The translations under genes and the position numbers were made by a program. A stretch of 15,847 nucleotides of DNA. It comes from DASVVT01 sp036386415. GTDB lineage: Bacteria; Acidobacteriota; Blastocatellia; Pyrinomonadales; Pyrinomonadaceae. The notes below the pieces were generated by a model that made no database searches, had not been told where the DNA came from, and saw only the letters and a list, made by a program, of their open reading frames with translations. Shown here in pieces: positions 6,833-13,841 of the stretch; position 1 is the first letter of the stretch, and each line of letters starts with the position of its first letter. The stretch spans positions 1-15,847 of the forward strand of contig DASVVT010000016.1 in the NCBI GenBank assembly GCA_036386415.1, read 5' to 3'.

Positions 6833-6927
6833 GCTCTAAGTAGAGTTTGAAAAGTTCGAGGATGTTTTCGCTCTGGCGGCTCTGCCGCAATAAAAGCGCC
6901 ATGAACTTTCCAACACTTACTTAGAGC
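6833..6927. mobile_element. 95-bp foldback element next to the glycosyltransferase start
   Basis: The ends 6833-6857 (GCTCTAAGTAG...AAAGTTC) and 6903-6927 (GAACTTT...ACTTAGAGC) are inverted copies with 20 of 25 matches. The centre has a GGCGGC-TCT-GCCGC hairpin. The end carries the same TTAGAGC word as the element at 1884-2034, so the two may share a mobilising enzyme. It occupies the likely promoter position of the glycosyltransferase gene. Confidence 0.65.
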
Positions 6928-7285
6928 GTTTTCAGTTGAGTCTATGGAAGCTAAAACTTGCCCCGGTTTGGTCTCCGCACCCTGATGCCGGAAAGATTAG
7001 CGCCCGCGCCTTTGCGAGCCGCCTGCGAAAGCTTGAAGCCCGTTTATCTTGCGGCGAGAGCCCACCCGTGGTCAAGCGCGCTGGTGTAAATGGAAGTGTA
7101 GAGTTGTCAAACGCGGAAGAGTTGGTACATTATAGGGAGTGTTGACAAAAGTTTTGAAAGGTCATCTGGTATATGTGGCGTGTCCATTGAGCTCCCACCT
7201 ATGATGAGGCTACGATTAACAAGCAAATCTTGACCGTTGGTTCGTCACATTCAATCATCTTAACTTTGATTCAGCTCGCGAGGTA
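6928..7285. other. Intergenic region with promoter-like words, no gene seen
   Basis: About 360 bp without a convincing gene. A perfect -35 word TTGACA (7142-7147) lacks a good -10 at normal spacing. TTGTCA (7104-7109) with TACATT (7126-7131, 16-bp spacing) is another weak promoter candidate. An open frame at 6936-7145 starts only with TTG, has no ribosome site and is not called. Confidence 0.5.
7230..7258 (+). promoter_or_regulatory. Possible promoter of the small-gene/NurA unit
   Basis: TTGACC (7230-7235, 5 of 6 to the -35 consensus) is followed after 17 bp by AATCAT (7253-7258, 4 of 6 to the -10 consensus). It lies 28-37 bp before the candidate start codons of the downstream small gene. 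Confidence 0.3.
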
Positions 7286-7528
7286 ATGAGAAGCATGGCG
7301 GAATTGCGTGGCATACAGGCAACACCTGAGGTCAAAGAGGAGTGGGTACGCGCCTACAAACTGTTCCAGCAAGCGCCTGGAGACGCTTATGATAAGAAGA
7401 AGGATCGCACCGAGCGCATCAATTATGTGGCGCGACTGATGAACTTGACGCGCAAGCAGGCCAAGCGGCGAATCAAGAACTACGAGGCATGGCAGCGCAA
7501 CATCAAGAAGGGGCTGGTCAGTCCATAA
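7286..7528 (+). CDS. Small basic protein with HTH-like segment
   Basis: Not a recognised family. This 80-residue protein is rich in Lys and Arg. Residues about 42-72 (RTERINYVARLMNLTRKQAKRRIKNY, given in part) look like a helix-turn-helix: 'NYVARLMNLTRKQAKRRI' reads as a sensor helix, a turn, and a recognition helix. It could bind DNA or RNA. The ATG at 7286 is used, but the ATG at 7295 is equally possible; the GAGG at 7280-7283 could serve either. It is followed by two plus-strand genes and ends 74 bp before the next, so it may belong to one transcript with the NurA gene. Confidence 0.6.
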   Translation: MRSMAELRGIQATPEVKEEWVRAYKLFQQAPGDAYDKKKDRTERINYVARLMNLTRKQAKRRIKNYEAWQRNIKKGLVSP

Positions 7529-7602
7529 GTAAACCCGAAGAGTCTCCAGCACCTCAGATAATTGAGCGTGCGCCCTAAAAAGGAGCGCCTTTTCTTCCAC
7601 GA

Positions 7603-8076
7603 ATGTCGGGTTATGCGCTGAGAGTAGGCGCTGGTCACGCGAAGGACATGAAACGGGCTATCAGTGAGATCGCCGGACGCGCCGTAGCGGATGCAGGCTG
7701 CGGCCAGGCTCCTGTCGAAATCTATCGCGCTCTGCGCCCCTTGAGATGCGCGTCGTGCGACCGATTGATGGTCGAAGGGGAACTGTTCACGCGCCGCGCC
7801 ACCTCCGCACAGGGTCTACGCATCCTGCCACGCTGCCGTACGTGCGCCCCCTTCGCCCTCCAGCCGGAAGAGGCTTCAACAGGCCATCCGATGCTCGACT
7901 CACTTTTGTCTGCGGCCTCCGAAACCTCCCCCGTCTCGAAGAGGCGTGGAGCGCAGGAGGAGGAATTATCGTCCACGAATGCGCCTCCGGACGATGAGAA
8001 ACAGAGGAGGTTGACTCAAGCCATGATTGAACGCCTCGGCCCTGCTCTCAGACACGCACGACGTCATCGAACTTGA
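7603..8076 (+). CDS. Small CxxC protein, possible zinc ribbon
   Basis: A 157-residue protein of unknown function. Its only clear feature is a CxxC pair set, CASC near residues 49-52 and CRTC near 78-81, spaced about 26 residues apart, which suggests one zinc ribbon. The rest is low-complexity and charged, with a basic C-terminus (RHARRHRT). The start is unsure: the ATG at 7648 (with AAGGA very close) would give a 142-residue form. It is co-directional with the HTH-like gene before it and the NurA gene 84 bp after it. A nucleic-acid role is inferred from the ribbon and the context only. Confidence 0.5.
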   Translation: MSGYALRVGAGHAKDMKRAISEIAGRAVADAGCGQAPVEIYRALRPLRCASCDRLMVEGELFTRRATSAQGLRILPRCRTCAPFALQPEEASTGHPMLDSLLSAASETSPVSKRRGAQEEELSSTNAPPDDEKQRRLTQAMIERLGPALRHARRHRT

Positions 8077-8160
8077 AGCGGGCACTTGAAATGAAGACGG
8101 AGTGAGATCAGCTTCACGAGCCGGGCGCGTCCCTCGGCCTGCCAATTTCTTTAAAGGCCA

Positions 8161-9360
8161 ATGCTATTTCAGAATCATTTGATCGACCAGCTTACCGCCC
8201 GCCGCGACGAATTCATCACCTTTGATCAGAAGTGGCGCGACGACATAGCCCGTTATGCTCGCAGACTTGCCGCCGTCGGTGGCGAGCGCTCTGATGAGAT
8301 ACGCCTGCGTGCGGCGACCTCCAGCCGGGCTCCGGGCGCGTTGCCCTCAGCAGAGCTAGACTGCGCGCAATCCGCCCTGATACCGTTTGAGCCGCGCTGG
8401 CAGTCGCACGAAGAGGCGCGGCGCTGGGCTCTCGACGTTCTGCTGGAAAGGGTGACAGCCGCCTCGGACGGGAGCCAGTACATACCCGGGCGCGACATCT
8501 CGCTTCCAGTGGCGGCGGTTCAGGTCGCCTTCTTCGAGAACCCGCACAGACGAGAGGGAGATTACATCAAGGAGGCGCGGCTCTCTCTAGTCACTCCGGC
8601 GGAGATCATGCAGGCGGAGACGGACACGGACTCGCTGGTGGGCTTGAGGCGATTTCAGGAGGAGATCAGGGCTCTCGGCGAATTTCTGAAGAAGCATAGC
8701 GGCTGGCAGCAGCGCGGAGAGCGTGCGCCGCTCGCCTTCTTCGACGGGACGCTTCTGATTTCGTACGCCCGCCCGCGAAACCCAGTGCAGGACAGGTACG
8801 TGCAGGCCGTCACAGACCTCATACAGCTTTCGAAGGAGACGCGCGTGCCAGTAGTCGGCTACATAGATCACAGCTACGCACGCGATCTGGTCAATCTCGT
8901 CGAGACGCTCGGAGAAGCGAAGAGCGCTTATTCAATCTACGATGCGCAGATTTTGCGCGCGGCCTTCGAACGCGGCCCGCTCCTCACAGCCTGGGGTGAT
9001 CGAACGGCCTTCTTCTACTGCGAGCGTGAAGGGCTGCATGATGATTTTCTGGACGAGACGGGCGATCCGCTGGTCGGCTTCTGCTATCTACAGACGACCG
9101 CAGACGGGATGCCCGCACGGCTAGACCTGCCTGCCTGGGTCTTCGAGGCCGACCTGCTGGAAGCGGTCATCGACGCGATACGCGCCGAATGTGTCGTCGG
9201 CAACGGCTATCCTTATGCGCTGGAGGCGGCAGATGCCGCCGCCGTTATCACGGCTGAAGATCGCGCACGCGTCCTGCGTGCCTTGCAGGTCTTCTCCGAG
9301 AAAGAGAACCTCGCCTTTCGCGTCTCCAGCAAAGCCGCCAGCAAAGTCAGGCGCAGGTAA
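8161..9360 (+). CDS. NurA-domain nuclease
   Basis: This 399-residue protein has a NurA domain. NurA is a 5'-3' nuclease which in archaea works with the HerA ATPase in DNA end resection. The metal-binding acids are in place: DGSQYIP (103-109) and FFDGTLL (193-199), the two conserved Asp motifs. VPVVGYIDHSYARDLV (229-244) and VGNGYPYALEAADAAAVIT (346-364) match later family blocks. The N-terminal 95 residues are helical and charged. The AAAGG 4 bp before the ATG supports the start. No HerA gene lies in this window, so its partner is elsewhere or it acts alone. The two small genes upstream on the same strand may be part of the unit. The family call is firm; the biological process is inferred. 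Confidence 0.82.
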   Translation: MLFQNHLIDQLTARRDEFITFDQKWRDDIARYARRLAAVGGERSDEIRLRAATSSRAPGALPSAELDCAQSALIPFEPRWQSHEEARRWALDVLLERVTAASDGSQYIPGRDISLPVAAVQVAFFENPHRREGDYIKEARLSLVTPAEIMQAETDTDSLVGLRRFQEEIRALGEFLKKHSGWQQRGERAPLAFFDGTLLISYARPRNPVQDRYVQAVTDLIQLSKETRVPVVGYIDHSYARDLVNLVETLGEAKSAYSIYDAQILRAAFERGPLLTAWGDRTAFFYCEREGLHDDFLDETGDPLVGFCYLQTTADGMPARLDLPAWVFEADLLEAVIDAIRAECVVGNGYPYALEAADAAAVITAEDRARVLRALQVFSEKENLAFRVSSKAASKVRRR

Positions 9361-9365
9361 ACCAA

Positions 9366-9415
9366 ATGCGGATTGCGGAGAAAGAAGATTTTTCTTTTCT
9401 ATCCGCAATCCGCAT
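9366..9415 (+). terminator. Perfect 14-bp-arm hairpin after the NurA gene
   Basis: ATGCGGATTGCGGA (9366-9379) and TCCGCAATCCGCAT (9402-9415) are perfect inverted copies. The stem extends into an A-rich/T-rich inner part. It begins 5 bp after the NurA stop and is followed by a pyrimidine-rich run (TTTCTTTTT, 9422-9430). It could act as a terminator, but its GCGGATTGCGGA words are also typical of dispersed REP-like repeats. Confidence 0.6.
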
Positions 9416-9427
9416 CCCGCATTTCTT

Positions 9428-9456
9428 TTTCCGTTCCTCGCAAAATGTTGTATACT
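9428..9456 (+). promoter_or_regulatory. Possible promoter of the YD-repeat protein gene
   Basis: A good -10 box TATACT (9451-9456) lies 17 bp after a weak -35-like TTTCCG. The leader of about 95 nt has a small CCCCA/TGGGG hairpin around 9471-9489. Confidence 0.35.
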
Positions 9457-9556
9457 TGCCCGTCCGACGCCCCCATATATTGGTTGGGGTCATAGCGACC
9501 ATCGCTTCTCCCCCGTAGTGTGCTCGCTTGCGCTATGAACCAACGCCTCATGCTGG

Positions 9557-10618
9557 ATGACATTTAAGAACCTGACATTGAAATCGATCAGTCTGTTTTT
9601 AGTAGCCAGCAGCTCGCTTGCTGCTTACGGCTTTGCCCTCGCTTTTCGGTGGGCGCAAACGAGTTTCGCCTCCGAACCGTCAGGCGTTACAGCGGCGTCT
9701 ATTCTCGACAGCAATAAAGAGCAGGACGGCCTGGTCGGGCCGGTTCATAGAGTTCGCACAGAGAGGGCGCGGCTTCTCAACAAGTCTGGGAAGCTCTTTG
9801 AAGACGCACGCGAATTGATGGAGGCGACCACCTACGACCTACAGGGGAACAGGACGGACAACTCTTACTATCTGATACGGGGCAGCAGCAGCAGTCCAAC
9901 CGCAGGCGAAGAGGAATACAAATACGACGATAAGGGCAACATGGTCGAGATGACTGTGCGCGACCGTCAGAACTCCATTGTGAGCAGGGAGGTTTACACA
10001 TACGAGTTCGATGCGGTCGGCAACTGGACGAAGATGAACACCTTTCTGGTCGTCTTCGAAGCGGGCAGGTTGAGCTATGAGCCTGTCGATGTGACGTACA
10101 GGAATATCGCTTACTACTATAACCAGACCATCGCAGACATCACCAGGCACTCTCAAACGCAAAGGGTAGGCTCAAGCGGAGGGCGCGATTCTTCCGCGAG
10201 CGCCGTGGTCGGCTCGGCAGAGTCTGGCGCTGAGATGGAGGACGCTTCGGTCTCGCTCGGCAGCCTTCTCAACGAGTGGATTACTGCCACCAACGCGCGC
10301 GATGTAGAGAAACAGCTCAGCTTTTATGCGCCGACGCTCAAGGCTTATTACCGTGCGCGCAACGTTTCCCGCGAGTTCGTGCGCTCAGACAAGGCTCGCG
10401 TCTTCCAACGAGCAGACGTGATTGACATTCGCGCCGGCGCCCCGGAAATCATGTTTGAGGATAAGGGCCTCACGGCGACGATGCGTTTCCATAAACAATA
10501 TGTCATCGAAGGTGGCGGGCAAGACCGTCGTGGTGAAGTGGTGCAGGAACTGCGCTGGCAGTTGATCGACGGCCTCTGGAAGATCACAAGTGAGCGCGAT
10601 GTGCGGGTCTTACGCTGA
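9557..10618 (+). CDS. Secreted protein with YD-like repeats and NTF2-like domain
   Basis: This 353-residue exported protein has an N-terminal signal segment (hydrophobic core about 10-30). Residues about 60-200 carry YD/RHS-like motifs: YKYDDKGNMVEM and YEFDAVGNWTKM, the tyrosine-aspartate-glycine pattern of YD repeats, as sparse copies rather than a full RHS shell. After a Ser/Gly-rich linker, the last 120 residues (from SLLNEWITATNARDVEKQLSF) look like an NTF2/SnoaL-like domain of the Cds6 type, ending WQLIDGLWKITSERD. The function is unknown; binding of a cell-wall or surface ligand is plausible. The ATG at 9557 has only a weak ribosome site. It stands alone between two foldback repeats. 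Confidence 0.8.
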   Translation: MTFKNLTLKSISLFLVASSSLAAYGFALAFRWAQTSFASEPSGVTAASILDSNKEQDGLVGPVHRVRTERARLLNKSGKLFEDARELMEATTYDLQGNRTDNSYYLIRGSSSSPTAGEEEYKYDDKGNMVEMTVRDRQNSIVSREVYTYEFDAVGNWTKMNTFLVVFEAGRLSYEPVDVTYRNIAYYYNQTIADITRHSQTQRVGSSGGRDSSASAVVGSAESGAEMEDASVSLGSLLNEWITATNARDVEKQLSFYAPTLKAYYRARNVSREFVRSDKARVFQRADVIDIRAGAPEIMFEDKGLTATMRFHKQYVIEGGGQDRRGEVVQELRWQLIDGLWKITSERDVRVLR

Positions 10619-10634
10619 TTTGCGCGAGCAAAGA

Positions 10635-10760
10635 TAAACCACAGAGACACCGCAGACACAGAGAAGAAGGTAAGAGATAAGCGATGATAGAACCCGTCGA
10701 ATTTCACCTACGCATCTATTTTAATCCTGTCTTCTCCGTGTCTCTCCTGTCCCTGTGGTG
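10635..10760. repeat. CACAGAG-type foldback repeat
   Basis: The left end ACCACAGAGACACCGCAGAC (from 10638) and the right end, which reads as its inverted, imperfect copy (10726-10760, ending CTGTGGTG), form a long foldback with an unpaired AT-rich centre. The CCACAGAGACAC words are widespread intergenic repeats in environmental bacteria. It fills most of the gap before the DUF4388 gene. Confidence 0.7.
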
Positions 10761-10791
10761 AAAATTTGATGCTTAATCACACGGGAGTTTA

Positions 10792-11658
10792 ATGCAAGGG
10801 ACGAGTTTTGTAGTTTTGACGGGACATCTGAGCGATTACCCGCTCGCGAGCCTGATTGGAATCTTGCGTCGCCAGCGCAAGACCGGACGATTATTAATCG
10901 AGTATCCGGCTGCTCCCTGCTCGCTCTATTTCGATGAGGGCAATCTGGTCGATGCCCAGCTCAACACGCTGAGCGGATTGCAGGCTATCTATGTGGCGCT
11001 GTCGCAGCCCGATGCTTCCTTCAACTTTAATCCGCTCATCCGGCCGCCGCAACGCTCCATAGACGATCCGGCGCAGAAGGTTCTCATGGAATCGCTGGGC
11101 TGCACGGAAGAGAAAGTCATAAACGTTCAAGCCAGGACGAAAGATGAGCGGACGCCGACGGAGTTGATAGGGGTAGCGCCCGCAACGCTTGAAGCCGGAA
11201 AGGAAGCCTTACCGGAGGCCGCGCAGATACTGGCTTTACCGGCAGCCGCCCTTCCCGCTCGCAGCACAAATCTCAAACGAGAGGTATTCGCCGCAAGCGC
11301 AATCATACTGTCGCTCGTCAGCCTGCTGGCCGTCGTCGCTCTCGTGGGCGAGCGTCGAATTCAGAAAACGCGCGCTCTCTCTCTTCGTAGCCAGCTAGCG
11401 GAGGGCGCTCCCCGCTCGGATGAGGCGGCGAGCGGCGAAGACGCGCGCGCCGTCTTGGTCGTCGTGCAGATTGAGAACGGTCGCGTGTCAAAAGCCCGCA
11501 TCGCTAAACCTCAGGCGGAGATGGAAGCTTATCAGGCGCTGGCGCTGCGGATCGCGCGCGCGCGGCGTTACCCCGCCGGAACGACTAGACAGGAGACCGT
11601 CTCAGTTGAAATCAGATCGCCGAACCAGCAGCAGCCGTCTAATGCATCAGGGCAGTGA
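10792..11658 (+). CDS. DUF4388-TM-TonB-like C-terminal fusion protein
   Basis: A 288-residue fusion. Residues 8-100 match DUF4388 (PatA N-terminal-like): GHLSDYPLASLIGILRRQRKTG and LYFDEGNLVDAQLNTLSG. This module is common in regulatory and gliding or pili-linked proteins. A Pro/Ala-rich linker leads to one membrane helix (about 165-186). Residues 219-275 look like a TonB C-terminal domain (VVVQIENGRVSKARI..., YQALALRIARARRYPAG), which would face the periplasm. TonB normally spans the membrane near its N-terminus; here a cytoplasmic DUF4388 head replaces that short tail. GGGAG upstream of the ATG supports the start. The 514-residue gene follows after 18 bp. Confidence 0.8.
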   Translation: MQGTSFVVLTGHLSDYPLASLIGILRRQRKTGRLLIEYPAAPCSLYFDEGNLVDAQLNTLSGLQAIYVALSQPDASFNFNPLIRPPQRSIDDPAQKVLMESLGCTEEKVINVQARTKDERTPTELIGVAPATLEAGKEALPEAAQILALPAAALPARSTNLKREVFAASAIILSLVSLLAVVALVGERRIQKTRALSLRSQLAEGAPRSDEAASGEDARAVLVVVQIENGRVSKARIAKPQAEMEAYQALALRIARARRYPAGTTRQETVSVEIRSPNQQQPSNASGQ

Positions 11659-11676
11659 AGAGGAGGAGATGAAGAT

Positions 11677-13221
11677 ATGTTATTCCTCGCGAGCAAAGTT
11701 CTGAGTCAGAGCGTAGAGGAGCGGGCGCGGCTGCTCATCCTGGAGAAGCTACAGGAGAAGGGGCTGATCCCGCTCATTCGTTCGACGCGGTTCGGCTGCT
11801 ACAGGCAGGCGCTCTCCGGGCTGAGTGTTGAAAGCGAGATGGAACGCGTCATCAGCACCCTCGTCGAGCAGGAGGATCAAGACGCTTACTGCAAGGGCGA
11901 TCTGTTCTGCTTCGACGATCATATGCTCTACCTCATCTTCGAAGACGGCGAGCAGCGACCGCAGGAGGGCGGCATCCGTACAGGGATCATTTACGAATCA
12001 CAGACCACAGAACCGCAACGGAAACTGGACGCTTTCTGCCGCGAGGTGAGCAGCCTGCTCGCAGAGATGGCCGTCGGTGAAACGGGTTTGACGATTGTCA
12101 ATGGCTCGCAGAATTTAAACGTGTGGCGCGATGGTCAGCCGGAGAGGCGGCGCGGGTTCGAGCTGTTCATCGCGCAACAAGACCTTGATTCACTCTACAC
12201 TGTGGCGCGCAAAGAGACGGCTGTTGAACGTGTACGCGCAGCCGAATTGTTGGAAGAGACACAGGCCAGGCGCTTCTTGCATCGCGCCAAAGAAGCGTAC
12301 GTCGAGGGTTGCGCAACGAAGCTGCTGACGAATGCCGCCACAGAGACTTCCGGGGTCTCCATCAACAGGCTGCTCGAAGCCGGGCTGCTGCGGCGAGAAG
12401 TGCTGATTAGCTGTCGCCAGATGGGACACATACTGCTCACACTGCCCTCGCCAGATGCGTTGGCGGTCGTGACCGTCAGCAACGCGCGTTGTAACGGGTG
12501 CGGTTCGCTCATCGCGGACGAGAAGGTTGAAGAGGTGGTCGCGCCGACTGCGCTCGCCAACGCTTTGCTGGAAGACGGATCGTGGCTCATCAATCGCCTC
12601 TACTCCACCTTGCGCGAGCTTGGCATCGCTCTGAGCGAAATCGCTATTGCGCCGCCCTCCGATAATGGCGAAGCGCACATGATGGCACATGTCTGCGGCG
12701 AATCATTCCTGCTGGTCTTGCGAGACGGAGATTTAACCCCCGTCTTCGCGCGACACGCGACCCGTGCGGTGGTCGAAACAGAGGCCACGCACCTGATGGT
12801 CGTCGCGACCGGAACCGTCTACGAAGAAGGACGCCTGTGGCTGCTCAATTATGCGCGCAGGCGAGCACGCAGCGGCGGCGATTTTGAGCTGCACATAGTC
12901 GAAGACGTGAGCGCGGCGCAAGCCGAGCTTCAGCATGCTTTCGAGCAGGTCTCGCAAAGGGCGCTCGCAGAGCAGTTGTGCGAGCTGGACGATAGTCTTG
13001 GACTCAGCCTGACGCGAGTGATCGCAACGCGTTTTGAATTGCTTCGGAAAGCAAGAGGCATCAAGAGGATCGCTCAAACGTCTAGCGCGTCGCGGCTGCC
13101 GGGCTTGCGACACATAGAAGCACAAAATAATCTGGTCGATCTGGCCTCCGCCGCTCTGCCTCAGGATTTAGTCACCGGCAGCAGCGATGACCCTCAGATG
13201 GTGAGCAGCGCAGCCAAGTGA
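11677..13221 (+). CDS. Conserved-looking protein of unknown function, CxxC motif
   Basis: I do not recognise this 514-residue protein. It has no signal peptide or membrane helix, so it is probably cytoplasmic. The first 200 residues are mixed alpha/beta with charged helices (183-206 could be coiled). Residues about 205-266 could be a winged-helix-like unit, followed by CNGCG (272-276), one half of a possible metal site. The part at 340-410 alternates strands and helices (FLLVLRDGDLTPVFARHA, THLMVVATG) and faintly recalls restriction-endonuclease-like or Rossmann-type cores; a catalytic Lys is not evident. A strong AGGAGGAG lies 8 bp before the ATG. The 18-bp gap to the DUF4388-TonB gene argues for joint function. 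Confidence 0.75.
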   Translation: MLFLASKVLSQSVEERARLLILEKLQEKGLIPLIRSTRFGCYRQALSGLSVESEMERVISTLVEQEDQDAYCKGDLFCFDDHMLYLIFEDGEQRPQEGGIRTGIIYESQTTEPQRKLDAFCREVSSLLAEMAVGETGLTIVNGSQNLNVWRDGQPERRRGFELFIAQQDLDSLYTVARKETAVERVRAAELLEETQARRFLHRAKEAYVEGCATKLLTNAATETSGVSINRLLEAGLLRREVLISCRQMGHILLTLPSPDALAVVTVSNARCNGCGSLIADEKVEEVVAPTALANALLEDGSWLINRLYSTLRELGIALSEIAIAPPSDNGEAHMMAHVCGESFLLVLRDGDLTPVFARHATRAVVETEATHLMVVATGTVYEEGRLWLLNYARRRARSGGDFELHIVEDVSAAQAELQHAFEQVSQRALAEQLCELDDSLGLSLTRVIATRFELLRKARGIKRIAQTSSASRLPGLRHIEAQNNLVDLASAALPQDLVTGSSDDPQMVSSAAK

Positions 13222-13245
13222 TCCTCAGCGGGCTGGCGGGATAGT

Positions 13246-13701
13246 TTAGCTCTCGCGCTTCAGTTGCTTGATGAACTGCACCACCCTGAACGTCTCTCTG
13301 AAGCCGAGCGCCAGGTGCGCGCGTATGCTCCCCTCGTTCTCAAGCTCTACATCGCTGGCGAGTTCCGTGAGGCCGCAGCTTTCAGTCCACTGCTCTGCCC
13401 TTTTGATGAGCTGCCGTCCGATCCCGCAGCCCCTCAAGTCAGGGTCTACGTACCATCCTTCAACATAGCCGACGCGCTCGGAATAAGAGCCGTCCACGCG
13501 GTCGCGTATGGATAGCTCTATGAAAGCGCCGAGGCGTTTGTCTTCCCTCTCGAAAACAAAGACGGCACTGTCCTTCTCCGCACGTCGCGTGTACTGCTTG
13601 ATCTCAACGGAGTGCATATCCTCGCTACAGTCCGGCCAGAGCGCGTGGCGCATGCGCAGCCACTCGTCGTGATCCGAGTCTCTTATTCGGCGGATAGACA
13701 T
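13246..13701 (-). CDS. AAC(6')-I-type aminoglycoside 6'-N-acetyltransferase (GNAT)
   Basis: This 151-residue GNAT protein resembles the chromosomal AAC(6')-I group, which acetylates the 6'-amino group of aminoglycosides using acetyl-CoA. Matching blocks are W-MRHALWPD (14-24), VGYVEGWYVDPDLRG (78-91), the acetyl-CoA loop RGCGIG (90-95), TELASDVELEN (112-122) and HLALGFRET (129-137). The open frame extends to 13836, but the ATG at 13701 gives the family's usual N-terminus (MSIRRIRDSDHDEW) and length; the ATG at 13713 is an alternative. No clear ribosome site is seen. It lies 140 bp downstream of the lipase gene on the same strand and converges with the 514-residue gene. The substrate in this organism is unproven. 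Confidence 0.85.
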   Translation of the reverse strand: MSIRRIRDSDHDEWLRMRHALWPDCSEDMHSVEIKQYTRRAEKDSAVFVFEREDKRLGAFIELSIRDRVDGSYSERVGYVEGWYVDPDLRGCGIGRQLIKRAEQWTESCGLTELASDVELENEGSIRAHLALGFRETFRVVQFIKQLKRES

Positions 13702-13770
13702 GGAATCTACCATCGACGCGGCGCGAAACACTCGGCCTCTATAGGCTCTGAAGTCAAGCGCGCCGGGCGA

Positions 13771-13784
13771 GCACATCGATGTGC
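13771..13784. promoter_or_regulatory. Perfect 14-bp palindrome upstream of the acetyltransferase
   Basis: GCACATCGATGTGC is a perfect dyad lying 70 bp before the acetyltransferase start, between it and the lipase stop. Its size and position fit an operator for a dimeric regulator, though no regulator gene is adjacent. Confidence 0.4.
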
Positions 13785-13841
13785 ATGAATCCGCCCCGGC
13801 ACACGCCCACCCGATGAAGAGCGCTTTCCGATCCAATCGAA

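Noticed and set aside
6936..7145. 69-codon plus-strand open frame.
   Set aside because: It starts with TTG inside a repeat-like end, has no ribosome site and resembles no family I know.
7142..7173. Strong promoter from the perfect TTGACA.
   Set aside because: The nearest -10-like word (TGGTAT) is 20 bp away and matches only 3 of 6, so it is not called as a promoter.
12190..12690. Minus-strand open frames within the 514-residue gene.
   Set aside because: They are antisense shadows of a plus-strand gene with a strong ribosome site and operon context.
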